Part shown: piece by piece, positions 18,376-27,560 of the stretch | Layout: the number at the start of each line of letters is the position of its first letter | Numbering within the stretch: the first letter of the stretch is position 1 | DNA from: Myxococcales bacterium | GTDB taxonomy: Bacteria > Myxococcota > Bradymonadia > UBA7976 > UBA1532 | Direction: 5' to 3' | Assembly: GCA_020633515.1 (NCBI GenBank) | Contig: JACKDM010000026.1 | Location: 1-64,000 of the forward strand | Length of the DNA: 64,000 nucleotides | Notes under the pieces: model-generated | Databases searched by the model: none | The model's input: only the letters and a program-made list of their open reading frames with translations | Told to the model about the DNA's origin: nothing | Translations under genes and position numbers: made by a program

Positions 18376-19667
18376 TGCGCGCCCGAAGCCTCCGCCGCTC
18401 CCCTGCCCTGCGCGCGCTGCCGCTGCTGTGCGCCGCGCTGACCGCCTGCGACGATGGCACCTCTGCAGGGCAAGGCATCTTCGATCCCATCGGTCGCACC
18501 CTCGACGCCGCCGTCGACGCCGCGCCGCCGCCGCCGCCCGATGACACCGCGCTGCGGCTGCGCTTCGAACCGATCGCGCACGACGCGGGCGCTTTGCGCA
18601 TCACCGATCTGGCGTTCCTCGGCGACAGCGGCGAGCTCGTCGTGCTCGACAAGGACGGCGAGGTCATCCACATGGTCCTCGACGGCGAGGGCGCGCGCCG
18701 GCTCGGCTCGTTCGTCGTTCCCGACGTCTGGCCCGACTCCGACGCGGGCCTGATCAGCGTCGCGGTCGACCCGGGCTTCGCGGAGAACCGCTGGATCTAC
18801 CTGGGCTACACGCCCGATCGCTTCACCAGCGTCATCCGCCGCTACACCCTCGACCCCGAGCGCCTCGGCTACGCGGGCATCCTCGACACGGCGGTCGAGG
18901 TCTTCTCGATCGCCGAGCCGCGCGCGCCGCGCTCCTGGCACAACATCGGGAGCATGGGCTTCGACGACACCGGCGCCTTGTGGGCGTTGTTCGGCGACAA
19001 GGTGCAGAGCGACAACGCGCGCGACCTCGACACCGTGCTCGGCGGGCTCGTGCGGATCCTGCCGCAGCCCGAGGGCGGGCATGACTTCCCCGATGACAAC
19101 CCGTACACCGATGGCAGCGGCCACCCCGCTGTCTATGCCAAGGGCCTGCGCTCGCCGTGGAAGGGCTTCTACCACGACGGCCGCTGGTGGGTGGGCGACG
19201 TGGGGCTCGACACCCATGAAGAGATCAACCTCGTCGAGTCACCCGGCGATGACTTCGGCTGGCCCGACTACGAGGGCCCCTGCCCCGCCGGCGGGTGTGT
19301 CGCCGCTTCGGGCCCGTGGCTGAGCTACGGTCGCAGCGGGAGCCACCCGTTCGTGCAAGACGATCTGCGCGCGACGAGCAGCCGCCTGCGCTCGGTGTGG
19401 GTCGCGCCGCCGTACCGGCCGAATGGCAACGATCGCTACCGCGGGCGATGGGACGAGGTGATGCTCTTCGGCGACGCCTTCGTCGGCTGGGTGCGCGCCC
19501 GCCGCGTCGATGGCACCGGCGACAGCTTCCCGGTGGGACACCTGCACTTCGCGACGGCGTTCGCGCAGGGACCGGATGGCTACGTCTATGCCACCGCGCT
19601 CGGGACGTGGCCGGTGGATGCGCCGGTCGCGCCGTCGCCGATCCTGCGGGTGGTGCTGGATGAGTAG
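18375..19667 (+). CDS. PQQ-dependent sugar (glucose/sorbosone) dehydrogenase-like lipoprotein
   Basis: 430 residues; signal peptide with lipobox L-T-A-C. Beta-propeller sequence of the GSDH family: DLAFLGDSGELVVLDKDG, GLISVAVDPGFAENRWIYLGY, then GHPAVYAKGLRSPWKGFY and WWVGDVGLDTHEEINLV followed by DDFGWPDYEG. These motifs are characteristic of soluble aldose dehydrogenases, which bind PQQ and calcium in the periplasm. The ATG overlaps the stop of the diheme cytochrome, the probable electron acceptor. A GTG directly before it is an alternative start. It is convergent with nadA, 37 bp apart. Confidence 0.88.
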   Translation: MRARSLRRSPALRALPLLCAALTACDDGTSAGQGIFDPIGRTLDAAVDAAPPPPPDDTALRLRFEPIAHDAGALRITDLAFLGDSGELVVLDKDGEVIHMVLDGEGARRLGSFVVPDVWPDSDAGLISVAVDPGFAENRWIYLGYTPDRFTSVIRRYTLDPERLGYAGILDTAVEVFSIAEPRAPRSWHNIGSMGFDDTGALWALFGDKVQSDNARDLDTVLGGLVRILPQPEGGHDFPDDNPYTDGSGHPAVYAKGLRSPWKGFYHDGRWWVGDVGLDTHEEINLVESPGDDFGWPDYEGPCPAGGCVAASGPWLSYGRSGSHPFVQDDLRATSSRLRSVWVAPPYRPNGNDRYRGRWDEVMLFGDAFVGWVRARRVDGTGDSFPVGHLHFATAFAQGPDGYVYATALGTWPVDAPVAPSPILRVVLDE

Positions 19668-19704
19668 GTGAATCGCGTGGTTCGGCGGGCTTCGGACCGG
19701 TCGA

Positions 19705-20691
19705 TCAGGCGGCGGTGAGGTCCTTCTTGAGCATGCGTTCGAGCGGCTTGAGCGCGGCGATGCGGGTGGCTTCGGGGACGTGGATCTCGGGCTCGAGGTC
19801 GCGCAGCGCGAGGTAGAGCTTCTCGAGGGTGTTGAGGCGCATGTGCGGGCACTCGTTGCAGGCGCAGTTGCCCTCGGGCGGGGCGGCGATCAGCTCCTTG
19901 TGGGGCGCGGCTTTGCGCATCTGGTGCAGGATGCCGCTCTCGGTGAGCACGATGAAGGTCTGCTTGGGGCTCTGGATGACCTGGCGCAAGAGCGCGGCGG
20001 TGGAGCCGATGTGGTCGGCGTGGCGCAGGATGTGGGGTTCACACTCGGGGTGCGCGATGACTTCGGCGTCGGGGTGGCGGACCTTGAGCTGCACGAGCTT
20101 CTTCTCGCTGAAGATCTCGTGGACCTGGCAGGTGCCTTGCCAGAGCACGAGGTCGTCGCGGCCGGTCTCGCGCATGACATAGGCGCCGAGGTTCTTGTCG
20201 GGGGCGAAGATGAGGGGCTGGTCCCTGGGGAAGAGACGGACCATGTCGGCGGCGTTGCTCGACGTGCAGATGACATCGCTGATGGCTTTGACCGCGGCCG
20301 AGCAGTTGATGTAGCTGACGACCTTGTGGCCGGGGTGGGCGTCGATGAACGCCTGGAAGCGATCGGCGGGGCAGGCGTCGGCGAGGCTGCATCCGGCGCG
20401 GAGGTCGGGGAGCACGACGGTCTTGTCGGGGTTGAGGATCTTGGCGGTCTCGGCCATGAAGTGCACGCCGGCGAAGACGATGACGTCGCAGTCGGTGGCG
20501 GCGGCTCGCTGGCTGAGCTGGAGGCTGTCACCGACGAAGTCGGCGGCGTCCTGGATGTCGGGCTCCTGGTAGTAGTGCGCGAGGATGATGGCGTTGCGCT
20601 CGCGCTTGAGCTTCTCGATGGCGTCGAAGAGATCGAGCGATGGGTCGATGGCATCGGCGCGGTCGCCGATCCGGGTGAGGGTGTCAGCCAT
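19705..20691 (-). CDS. nadA: Quinolinate synthase NadA
   Basis: 328 residues. It condenses iminoaspartate with dihydroxyacetone phosphate to quinolinate, the entry to NAD synthesis, using a [4Fe-4S] cluster. The three cluster cysteines are present in their usual contexts: [18 protein letters not shown] and CACNECPHM. Substrate motifs [11 protein letters not shown] and HPECEP are intact. The ATG at 20691 follows CGGAGG and lies inside the end of tcdA (8-bp overlap), so the two are probably co-translated. No nadB or nadC is in the window. Confidence 0.96.
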   Translation of the reverse strand: MADTLTRIGDRADAIDPSLDLFDAIEKLKRERNAIILAHYYQEPDIQDAADFVGDSLQLSQRAAATDCDVIVFAGVHFMAETAKILNPDKTVVLPDLRAGCSLADACPADRFQAFIDAHPGHKVVSYINCSAAVKAISDVICTSSNAADMVRLFPRDQPLIFAPDKNLGAYVMRETGRDDLVLWQGTCQVHEIFSEKKLVQLKVRHPDAEVIAHPECEPHILRHADHIGSTAALLRQVIQSPKQTFIVLTESGILHQMRKAAPHKELIAAPPEGNCACNECPHMRLNTLEKLYLALRDLEPEIHVPEATRIAALKPLERMLKKDLTAA

Positions 20692-21622
20692 GGGGGGCCT
20701 CCGCGGGGGTCGCTTGGGGGGCGGTGGCAGGGGTGCCTCGGGTGTCATGCGCGGCGGCGCGGGCGACGATGTCGCGGACGACGACCGAGGCGCAGACGAG
20801 GCCGAAGGTGCCGGTGACGAAGGAGGCGCTGCCGTCGATTCGGGCGCGGCGGTCGCAGGTGAGGAGGCCGTTCTGGCCCTGGGGGCAGACGCAGCGGAAG
20901 CCGGTGCCGGCCTCGTAGGCGAGCTCGTGGGGGGGCTGCACCGGCTCGTCGCTGACGATGGCGGGGATGCCCCAGGCGGCGCGGCCGCGGGGGAAGTCGT
21001 GCTTCTCGCGCAGGATCTTGCGGACGCTCTGGGCCATCTTGCAGCCCTCGGTCTTGTTGAGGTCGACGACGCGGACGCGGGTGGGATCCCAGCGGCCGGC
21101 GGCGCCCATCGATGAGACGAGGGGGATGCGACGGGCGCGGCAGGTGGCGATGAGGTGGCACTTGGCGGTGAACTGGTCGATGGCGTCGACGACGTAGTCG
21201 GGCGCGCGGCCGTCGGCGTCGGGGGCGAGGAGCGCGTCGCTGACCTCGGCTTGATAGAACTGTTTGACGGCTTCGATCTGCGCCTTGGGGTTGATGAGGC
21301 GCAGGCGCTCGGCGACGAGGGTGGCCTTGGGCTTGCCGATGTTGCCCTTGAGCGCGTGGAGCTGGCGGTTGGTGTTGGTGACGCAGACGTCGTCGAAGTC
21401 GACGATGCGGAGCCTTCCGACGCCGCTGCGCACGAGGCTCTCGGCGGTGAAGCTGCCGACGCCGCCGAGGCCGAAGACGATGACGAAGGCGTCCATGAGC
21501 GCCGCCATGCCGTCGTCGCCGGTGAGGCGGGCCATGCGGTCGAAGCGGCGGTGCAGCTTGTAGCTCTCGGTCAGCGCGGGCGGCGCCTCGTGGGCGGCGC
21601 CGTGCATCAACACCCCGTCCAT
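20684..21622 (-). CDS. tcdA: tRNA threonylcarbamoyladenosine dehydratase (TcdA/CsdL)
   Basis: About 312 residues. E1-like ThiF fold: nucleotide-binding [19 protein letters not shown], then [13 protein letters not shown] and the Asp of [11 protein letters not shown]. TcdA cyclises t6A at position 37 of ANN-decoding tRNAs using ATP. The ATG at 21622 follows GAGGAGAACGAGAAG; an upstream ATG at 21658 would overlap the TatD gene. It sits between the TatD-family gene (13-bp gap) and nadA (overlap) in one transcript. Confidence 0.93.
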   Translation of the reverse strand: MDGVLMHGAAHEAPPALTESYKLHRRFDRMARLTGDDGMAALMDAFVIVFGLGGVGSFTAESLVRSGVGRLRIVDFDDVCVTNTNRQLHALKGNIGKPKATLVAERLRLINPKAQIEAVKQFYQAEVSDALLAPDADGRAPDYVVDAIDQFTAKCHLIATCRARRIPLVSSMGAAGRWDPTRVRVVDLNKTEGCKMAQSVRKILREKHDFPRGRAAWGIPAIVSDEPVQPPHELAYEAGTGFRCVCPQGQNGLLTCDRRARIDGSASFVTGTFGLVCASVVVRDIVARAAAHDTRGTPATAPQATPAEAPHG

Positions 21623-21635
21623 CTTCTCGTTCTCC

Positions 21636-22436
21636 TCAGGTGCGGCCGATGGATGCAAACGGTCCGAAGAGGGTTTCTGCGTTGCGGCGGGTGGCCGCGA
21701 GGACGTGCTCGGCGGTGGTTCCGCGGTGCGCGGCGAGCGCGGCGGCGACGACCGGGAGCGCCGCCGGTTCGTTGCGGCGGGCGTGTCCGGGGGGAGATTG
21801 CGTCGGGGCGTCGGTCTCGATCAACAGGCGGTCGTCGGGCACGACGCGGGCGGCGCGGTGCAGCTTCTTCGCGGCGGGGCGGCAGATCGTGCCGACGAAG
21901 CCGATGTGGAGGCCGAGGCGGAGGTAGTTCTCGGCCATGTCGGCGCTGCCGCTGTAGCTGTGTACGACGCCGCCGGCGCGGGGGAGGCCGTCGCGCTGGA
22001 GGATGTCGAGGACCTTGCCGTGGGTGGCGACGATGTGGAGCACGACGGGGAGGTCGCGGGCGCGGGCGAAGGCGAGCTGGGCGCGGAAGCTCTCGGTCTG
22101 GGCGGTGAGGGTGGCCTTGTCGACGAACTGGCGGTCGAGGCCGATCTCGCCGACGGCGCAGGCGGGGTGCTCGCCTTCGAAGGCGGCCGGGAGCGCGTCG
22201 AGCGCGGCGGCGCGGGCCGGGGCGTCGAGGGTGGCGGCGAGCTGGGGGTGGAGTCCCGCCGTCCAGCGGAGGTCGGGCCAGTCGGCGGCGAGGGCGCGCT
22301 GGCGGGGCCAGTCTTCGGGGCGGACGCCGGCGATGATCTGGCCGGTGACGCCGGCGGCGCGGGCGCGGGCGATGACCTGGGCGCGGTCGGCGTCGAAGTC
22401 GTCGAAGTCGAGGTGGTTGTGGCTGTCGATGGACAT
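21636..22436 (-). CDS. TatD family metal-dependent hydrolase
   Basis: 266 residues, a TIM-barrel amidohydrolase. The metal ligands are visible in order: HNH near the N-terminus (DSHNHLDF), GEIGLD, VVLHIV, VVHSYSG and ETDAP. TatD enzymes are 3'-5' exonucleases or D-aminoacyl-tRNA deacylases; which one cannot be told. It follows the TPR lipoprotein by 33 bp and precedes tcdA. Confidence 0.93.
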   Translation of the reverse strand: MSIDSHNHLDFDDFDADRAQVIARARAAGVTGQIIAGVRPEDWPRQRALAADWPDLRWTAGLHPQLAATLDAPARAAALDALPAAFEGEHPACAVGEIGLDRQFVDKATLTAQTESFRAQLAFARARDLPVVLHIVATHGKVLDILQRDGLPRAGGVVHSYSGSADMAENYLRLGLHIGFVGTICRPAAKKLHRAARVVPDDRLLIETDAPTQSPPGHARRNEPAALPVVAAALAAHRGTTAEHVLAATRRNAETLFGPFASIGRT

Positions 22437-22469
22437 CGGGCCTCCGGGCGGGCCGGGGGGTCGGGCAGC

Positions 22470-23774
22470 TCAGCGCCCGGCGGCGGCCTGGGCCTCGGCG
22501 CGGGCCATCTCGATCTGGCCTTCGGCGGCGGCGCGCCACTGCGCGGCGGTGGCGCGGGTGTCGTCGAAGCCTTCGGCGCGGCGGAAGGCGTCGAGCGCGG
22601 CCGACCACTCCTCGGCGTTGAAGTGGATGCTGCCGAGGAGGAGCCACGCCTGGCCGGGGTTGTCGACGCCGCCTTTGTTGATGCCGCGGCGGGCGGAGGC
22701 GGCGGCGGCTTCGAACTGGCCGTCGCGGAGCTGCTGGCGGGCGAGCTGGAGGTAGATCTCGCCGCTGTCGCTCTTCTTGGCGGCCTCGGCGAGGATGCCT
22801 TTGGCGTCTTCGCTCTCGCGGGCATAGAGGTAGCTGCTCGCGAGGAGCTCGAGGGTCTTCTCGTCGCGTTCGAGCGGGCCGCCGTCGAGGCCGCCGGTGA
22901 GGACCGCGGTGGCCTTCTGGGGCACGCCCATGAAGAGGTACATCTGCGCGAGGCGCAACAGCTCGTCGCGGCTCTCCAGGATGCCTTGGGTGTGCATCAA
23001 CTCCATGACCGCGAGGGCTTTTTCGTCCTGGCGCTTCTCGGCGTAGACGCCGGCGAGCTGCTGCCAGTACGCCTTGCGGGGGTAGCGTTGCAGGAGCTGC
23101 TTGAGCACGTCTTCGACGGTGGCGAGGTCGCCGAGCTCGAAGCGGACCGACATGAGGAGCTGCAGCCAGTTCTCGGGCGGGGTGTCGACGGCGGCGAGCG
23201 CGGCGCGGACCTGCTCGGTGGCCTTTTCGTATTGTTTGGCCTGGGCGAAGGCGACGCCGATGACGTAGCGCGCCTCGGGGGTGGCCTTGTCGCCGGCGAG
23301 CTCCAGCCAGCGGGTGAAGGTGGCGGCGGCCTTGTCATACTGCTCGGTGGCGAGCTGGAGCTGGCCGAGGTTGTACATCGCGTCGATGAGCGCGCCCTCG
23401 GGCAGGGTCTCGCCGGCGAGCGCGTTCTGGAGCGCGGCGGCGGCGGCGGGCATGTCTTCCTGGTCGGCGTACATGTGGGCGTAGGTCTGCCACATGAGCG
23501 CGAGCTCGTACTCGTTGAAGCGCTTCTTGCGCTCTTGCATCTCGTCGAGCTCTTCTTTGGCGGCCTTGTAGTCCTTCTCGGCGAGCGCCTTCTGCGCGCG
23601 GTCGAGGTGCTTCCACGCCTGCTTGTTGACGGTGTAGTCGACGCGCGCCTTCTTGTCCTGGCCTTCTTCGGGCGGGCGCAGCCACGCGGGGGCGGTGCAG
23701 GCGCCGAGGGTGGCGGCGAGCGCGAAGGCGAGCGCGAGGCGGCAAAGTGCCTGGGGGGCAGGTGGTTTCTTCAT
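22470..23774 (-). CDS. TPR lipoprotein of the TonB2-type system
   Basis: 434 residues. The lipoprotein signal LALAFALAATLGAC leads into helical tetratricopeptide-like repeats (for example DAMYNLGQLQLATEQYDKAA and EARYVIGVAFAQAKQYEKA). TPR proteins commonly close TonB2/TtpC operons and may link the complex to the envelope (family knowledge). The ATG overlaps the tonB stop by 4 bp (ATGA). It is likely periplasmic and membrane-anchored. Confidence 0.88.
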   Translation of the reverse strand: MKKPPAPQALCRLALAFALAATLGACTAPAWLRPPEEGQDKKARVDYTVNKQAWKHLDRAQKALAEKDYKAAKEELDEMQERKKRFNEYELALMWQTYAHMYADQEDMPAAAAALQNALAGETLPEGALIDAMYNLGQLQLATEQYDKAAATFTRWLELAGDKATPEARYVIGVAFAQAKQYEKATEQVRAALAAVDTPPENWLQLLMSVRFELGDLATVEDVLKQLLQRYPRKAYWQQLAGVYAEKRQDEKALAVMELMHTQGILESRDELLRLAQMYLFMGVPQKATAVLTGGLDGGPLERDEKTLELLASSYLYARESEDAKGILAEAAKKSDSGEIYLQLARQQLRDGQFEAAAASARRGINKGGVDNPGQAWLLLGSIHFNAEEWSAALDAFRRAEGFDDTRATAAQWRAAAEGQIEMARAEAQAAAGR

Positions 23775-24397
23775 TTCGAGCAGGTGAAGCTGATCTTGAC
23801 CTGGAGTCCCTTCTGCACGACGCCCTGGCCGTCGACGACCTTGGGGCGGTACTTCCAGCGCTCGATGGCACGCACCACGTTGCTCTCGATGCCGTAGCCG
23901 TTGGGCTCCACGTCGATGAGCGTGACGTTGAGCGTCTGACCGGTGGGGCCGATGTCGAAGCGGACGAGCGCCGATCCGTTGATGCCTTCGAGCTGCATCT
24001 TGCGGGTGCATTGGGGCTGCACGCGGACGAGCGGGGTGGCGGCGGCGTTGCCGACGGGCGCGGCGCCGAGGTTGGGGCCGCCGCGCATCTTGACGGCGGC
24101 CTGGGGGGTCGGGGCGGCGATGGGCATCGAGACGGCGGCGCCGCCGGGGGCGCCGGGGTCGCTCATCTCCATCTGCGGCGGGGGCGGCTCGTCGAGGGTC
24201 TGGGGCTTCTGCGGCATCTCGCGCTTCTTCTCGACCGGGGCGGTCTCGCGCTTGACGCGCACCATCTCGATGGTGCCGCCCTGGATGGGCGCTTGCAGCG
24301 CGCCTTCGGTCTCGACGACGAGCAGGTGCATGCCGAAGAAGATGCCGAAGGTCGTGGCGAACGCGGCGATGATCGCGAGCGGGTAGCGGAGGAACAT
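23771..24397 (-). CDS. tonB: TonB family energy transducer
   Basis: About 208 residues. An N-terminal signal anchor (PLAIIAAFATTFGIFFGMHLL) is followed by a Lys/Pro-rich periplasmic spacer and a C-terminal TonB domain with GSALVRFDIGPTGQTLNV and VVRAIERWKYRPKVVDGQGV. It transmits proton-motive energy from ExbB/ExbD to outer-membrane receptors. The ATG at 24397 has AGGTGA upstream; a GTG at 24406 overlapping the exbD stop is the alternative. Four-base overlap with the next gene. Confidence 0.93.
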   Translation of the reverse strand: MFLRYPLAIIAAFATTFGIFFGMHLLVVETEGALQAPIQGGTIEMVRVKRETAPVEKKREMPQKPQTLDEPPPPQMEMSDPGAPGGAAVSMPIAAPTPQAAVKMRGGPNLGAAPVGNAAATPLVRVQPQCTRKMQLEGINGSALVRFDIGPTGQTLNVTLIDVEPNGYGIESNVVRAIERWKYRPKVVDGQGVVQKGLQVKISFTCSK

Positions 24398-24402
24398 GGC
24401 GC

Positions 24403-24807
24403 TCACCTGGGCTGCGCGGCGAGGCTGACGTTGGGCACGCCCGCGGCGCGGGCGGCGTCCATCACCTGCACGAGGAGGCCGTTGCGGCTGTCGGTGTCGG
24501 CCTGGATGACGACGGAGCCTTGCGGGTTCTCGGCGTAGAGGCGCTCGATGTTGGCCTGCAAGGCGCGGGGGTCGACGCGGCGCTTGTCGATCCAGACCTC
24601 ACCGTCGGCGGTGATGGCGACGAGGATGTTGCCGCGCTCCTTGACCTCGGCGGTGGCGGCGGAGGGGCGGTTGACGTCGATGCCGGTCTCCTTGGTGAAG
24701 GAGGCGGTGACGATGAAGAAGATGAGCATGATGAAGACGACGTCGAGCATCGGGGTGAGGTTGACGTCTTCTTCGTCGCTCTCGCGGGCACGGTTGCGAA
24801 GCGCCAT
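24403..24807 (-). CDS. exbD: Biopolymer transport protein ExbD
   Basis: 134 residues. A single N-terminal membrane helix carries the essential Asp in VNLTPMLDVVFIMLIFF, followed by the periplasmic domain (GEVWIDKRRVD, VVIQADTDSRNGLLVQVMD). It forms the proton channel with ExbB. Its start shares one base with the exbB stop (TGATG), which indicates tight coupling. Confidence 0.96.
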   Translation of the reverse strand: MALRNRARESDEEDVNLTPMLDVVFIMLIFFIVTASFTKETGIDVNRPSAATAEVKERGNILVAITADGEVWIDKRRVDPRALQANIERLYAENPQGSVVIQADTDSRNGLLVQVMDAARAAGVPNVSLAAQPR

Positions 24808-25349
24808 CAGATGGTCTCCTCGTCGAGCGCGAGGCGATTGGCGAGCTTGCCTCGGGCGCGAATGGCGTAGCGCTGGAGCTGGGTGCTGATGAGCATGCCG
24901 GACAGCGCCGCGACCATGCCTGCCATCGTAGGGATTGTGGCCCGGCTGACGCCACCGGCCATCGCGCGGGCGTTGCCGCTGCCGCTGACGGCCATGACGT
25001 CGAAGACCTCGATCATGCCGGTGACGGTGCCGAGCAGACCGAGGAGCGGGCAGACGGCGATGAGGGTCTTGATGAGGCCGAGGGATTGTTCGAGGCGGGC
25101 GCCGACGGTGCTCAGGAGCATCGTGCGGATCTTGTGGGCGTGCCAGGAGTGGCGCTCGCGGCGGCCGGTCCACTCGGCGATGGCGCGCTTGACCTCGCCG
25201 CGGTGGAAGAAGGCGATGTAGAGCACGCGCTCGATGATCGCGGTCCACATCAGCGCGGTGACGGCGAAGATCGCGACGAGCACCGGGCCGCCCCGCTCGA
25301 TGAACGCGAGCACCGCTTCGCGGGCGTGGTCGAGGGAGATGGCGTCCAT
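24807..25349 (-). CDS. exbB: ExbB/TolQ-type proton channel (ExbB2-like)
   Basis: 180 residues with three membrane helices. The MotA/TolQ/ExbB signature is present: PLLGLLGTVTGMIEVFDVMA and IPTMAGMVAALSGMLIST. This is the short ExbB of the pair; the longer relative lies 3 bp upstream. It partners ExbD and TonB in the inner membrane. Confidence 0.95.
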   Translation of the reverse strand: MDAISLDHAREAVLAFIERGGPVLVAIFAVTALMWTAIIERVLYIAFFHRGEVKRAIAEWTGRRERHSWHAHKIRTMLLSTVGARLEQSLGLIKTLIAVCPLLGLLGTVTGMIEVFDVMAVSGSGNARAMAGGVSRATIPTMAGMVAALSGMLISTQLQRYAIRARGKLANRLALDEETI

Positions 25350-25352
25350 GTC

Positions 25353-26723
25353 TCAGGCGCTCCGGGCCTCGGCGCGTTCGCTCTGGCGGGCGATGAGGCC
25401 GGTCGCCTGCTCGTAGAGCAGGTCGATGACCCGGCGGGCGATGTTGCTGACGCCGCTGTAGAGCAGCACGAGCGGGATGGCGACGATGAGGCCGATCATG
25501 GTGGTGACGAGCGCCTCGGAGATGCCGCCGGCCATGAGCTTGGGGTCGCCGGTGCCGAAGAGGGTGATGGCCTGGAAGGTCTGGATCATGCCGGTGACGG
25601 TGCCGAGCAGGCCCATGAGCGGGGCGACGACGGAGACGACCTTGATGAGCCAGTGGCCGCGTTCGAGGCGGCCGGTCTCCTTGAGGATCGCGTCGTCGAG
25701 GCGGCGTTCGAGGGTCTCGACGTCGACGTCGGGCTGCTGCTGCCAGGTGCGGATGACGCGGCCGAGCGGGTTCCAGCGGCTGGGGCTGGTGACGCGGCGG
25801 CGCTGCACGGTGACGAGGAGGCCGACGACGAAGAGGTAGAGCAGGCGGAGGAGGCCGTAGGCGCCGGCGATGGCGCCGAGCACGAGGGTGGCGTAGCCGA
25901 CGACGCCGCCGAGCTCGATGCGCTCTTCGAGGTCGGGGGTCTGCACGAGCATCGAGAGCACCGCGCCGCGGCTCGGGTCGATCGCGAAGCGGACGGGGCC
26001 CTGGTCGGGGCCGGCGGCGGCGAGCGCGCGGGCGGTGTCCTGGTGCATCTCCTGCGGCTGGCGGCCGAGCACGGCGAGGGTGTTGACCTCGGGCAGCCAT
26101 TGCAGGAAGCGCTCGCCCTGGATGGCGTTGAACGGGCCGACGCGCACGACCTCCTGCGGGGCGGTCTGGCCGTCGGCGCCGATGACGGGCGCGGTGAAGC
26201 GCACGACCTCGCCCTGCGCGGCCATCTCCTGGGTCATGATGAACCACAGGTCTTCGAGCGCATCGATGGTGGGCAGCGACTTGCTCTGCGCGAGATCGGC
26301 GAGCGGCTTCTCGCGGCCGGTGAGCTGGGCGCTGACGATCGAGGCGGCGACGTGGCCGCGGGTGTCGCCGGCGACCTGGCGCACGACGCCGAAGAGCTCG
26401 CCGCTGGTGCCCATGCGCTGGCGCAGGGTCTCGGCGAACTCGACGGCGAGCTTCTCGTTGTCCTCGTACTGGCGCTCGAGCGCGGCGCTCTGGTTGATGA
26501 GGCGCTGCTCTTCGGCGCGGGCGGCTTCGAGGAGCTCGGCCTGACGGGCCTTCTGGCGGATGAACTCCTGCTCGCGGGCCTGCTCCTCGGCGGTGAGGCG
26601 CTCGGAGCCCTGGCGGACCTGTTCGAGGAGCTCGTCGAGCGTCTTGGGGGCGTCCTGCGCGACGGCGGGGGTGGTGAGGGCGAGGCCGAGCGCGAGCGGG
26701 ATGAGGTGGAGCGGGCGGATCAC
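25353..26723 (-). CDS. Large MotA/TolQ/ExbB protein with periplasmic coiled-coil domain (TtpC-like)
   Basis: 456 residues. Signal peptide (LALGLALTTPAVAQ), then a charged coiled-coil at about 25-110 (EEQAREQEFIRQKARQAELL), a periplasmic domain, and a C-terminal ExbB-like channel (PLMGLLGTVTGMIQTFQAI). This architecture and order match TtpC of Vibrio TonB2 systems, which is needed for TonB2-dependent uptake. The GTG start overlaps the DUF3450 stop (GTGA), preceded by GAGGAGG. Confidence 0.92.
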   Translation of the reverse strand: MIRPLHLIPLALGLALTTPAVAQDAPKTLDELLEQVRQGSERLTAEEQAREQEFIRQKARQAELLEAARAEEQRLINQSAALERQYEDNEKLAVEFAETLRQRMGTSGELFGVVRQVAGDTRGHVAASIVSAQLTGREKPLADLAQSKSLPTIDALEDLWFIMTQEMAAQGEVVRFTAPVIGADGQTAPQEVVRVGPFNAIQGERFLQWLPEVNTLAVLGRQPQEMHQDTARALAAAGPDQGPVRFAIDPSRGAVLSMLVQTPDLEERIELGGVVGYATLVLGAIAGAYGLLRLLYLFVVGLLVTVQRRRVTSPSRWNPLGRVIRTWQQQPDVDVETLERRLDDAILKETGRLERGHWLIKVVSVVAPLMGLLGTVTGMIQTFQAITLFGTGDPKLMAGGISEALVTTMIGLIVAIPLVLLYSGVSNIARRVIDLLYEQATGLIARQSERAEARSA

Positions 26724-27529
26724 TTGCTGGCCTCCTCGAAGGCGACGCGCTCGCCGGGCTTCGGCGCGGGCACGGGCAGGCGGATGAGGTCGGGCGCGGC
26801 CTGCTTGCGCGCCATGCGCAGGCCGGTGCGGATGTCGCGGAGCTGCTCGGCGCTGACCGGGCGCCACGCCTTGTCTTCGCGGCTCCAGACGCCGCCGACG
26901 GCGCCGTCGAGGCTCGCGTAGGCGAGCACGAGGCGGCCGATGCGGAGGATGTCGACGGTGTTCTCGGCGCCGCTGATCTGCACGGTGCCGCGGTAGGCCT
27001 CGATGGTGCGGCCGAACTCGTTCTCGATCTGGTAGGCCTCGAGGATCCGGCGGAACTTCTCGGATTCTTCGATATCGGCGCGGTTCATCATCGCGCGCAG
27101 CTCGTTGACGCGCGCGGTGCGCTCGTCGAGCAGGAAGGGCATGTCGAGCGCGACGAACTTCTGGAGCGCGTCGAGCATGCGCAGCATCAGCGGGGTCATC
27201 TGGCGGCTGATCTCGGAGACCTGGTCGATCTCGCGGCGGATGCCGTCGAGCTCGCCCTGCTGCGCGGCCACGAGGGTCGTGAGCTGGGCGTTGTAGGCCC
27301 GCAGCGCCTTGTTGCGGCGCTGGACCGCCCGCCACTCGGCGAGCAGGTCGTCGGTCTGGTCGGAGAGCTCGTCGATCTTCTTCTGCTTCTCGGCGAGCTG
27401 GGTGTTCTCCTCGACGACCTGGGCGATGAGGTCGTCGACCGGATCCTCGTCGGCGCTGGCCGAGGCGGTGAAGCACAGGGCGAGGGCGCCGGCGAGGGCG
27501 GCGAGGGCGCGGCGGGCGGGTCGGGTCAT
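26720..27529 (-). CDS. DUF3450 family periplasmic coiled-coil protein
   Basis: 269 residues. The signal peptide ends ASASA; a long coiled coil follows (EENTQLAEKQKKIDELSDQ), then a conserved C-terminal domain with VQISGAENTVDILRIGRL and WSREDKAWRPVS. DUF3450 genes are standard first members of TonB2/TtpC operons; the biochemical role is unknown. It starts 31 bp after the receptor stop, so it is probably in the same transcript. Confidence 0.92.
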   Translation of the reverse strand: MTRPARRALAALAGALALCFTASASADEDPVDDLIAQVVEENTQLAEKQKKIDELSDQTDDLLAEWRAVQRRNKALRAYNAQLTTLVAAQQGELDGIRREIDQVSEISRQMTPLMLRMLDALQKFVALDMPFLLDERTARVNELRAMMNRADIEESEKFRRILEAYQIENEFGRTIEAYRGTVQISGAENTVDILRIGRLVLAYASLDGAVGGVWSREDKAWRPVSAEQLRDIRTGLRMARKQAAPDLIRLPVPAPKPGERVAFEEASK

Positions 27530-27560
27530 GGTGCTCTCACGTCCAAGGGTCGAGGGCCGC

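Noticed and set aside
20130..20150. Sigma54-like promoter TGGCAG-N5-TTGCC
   Set aside because: It lies inside nadA with no gene start downstream on the plus strand.
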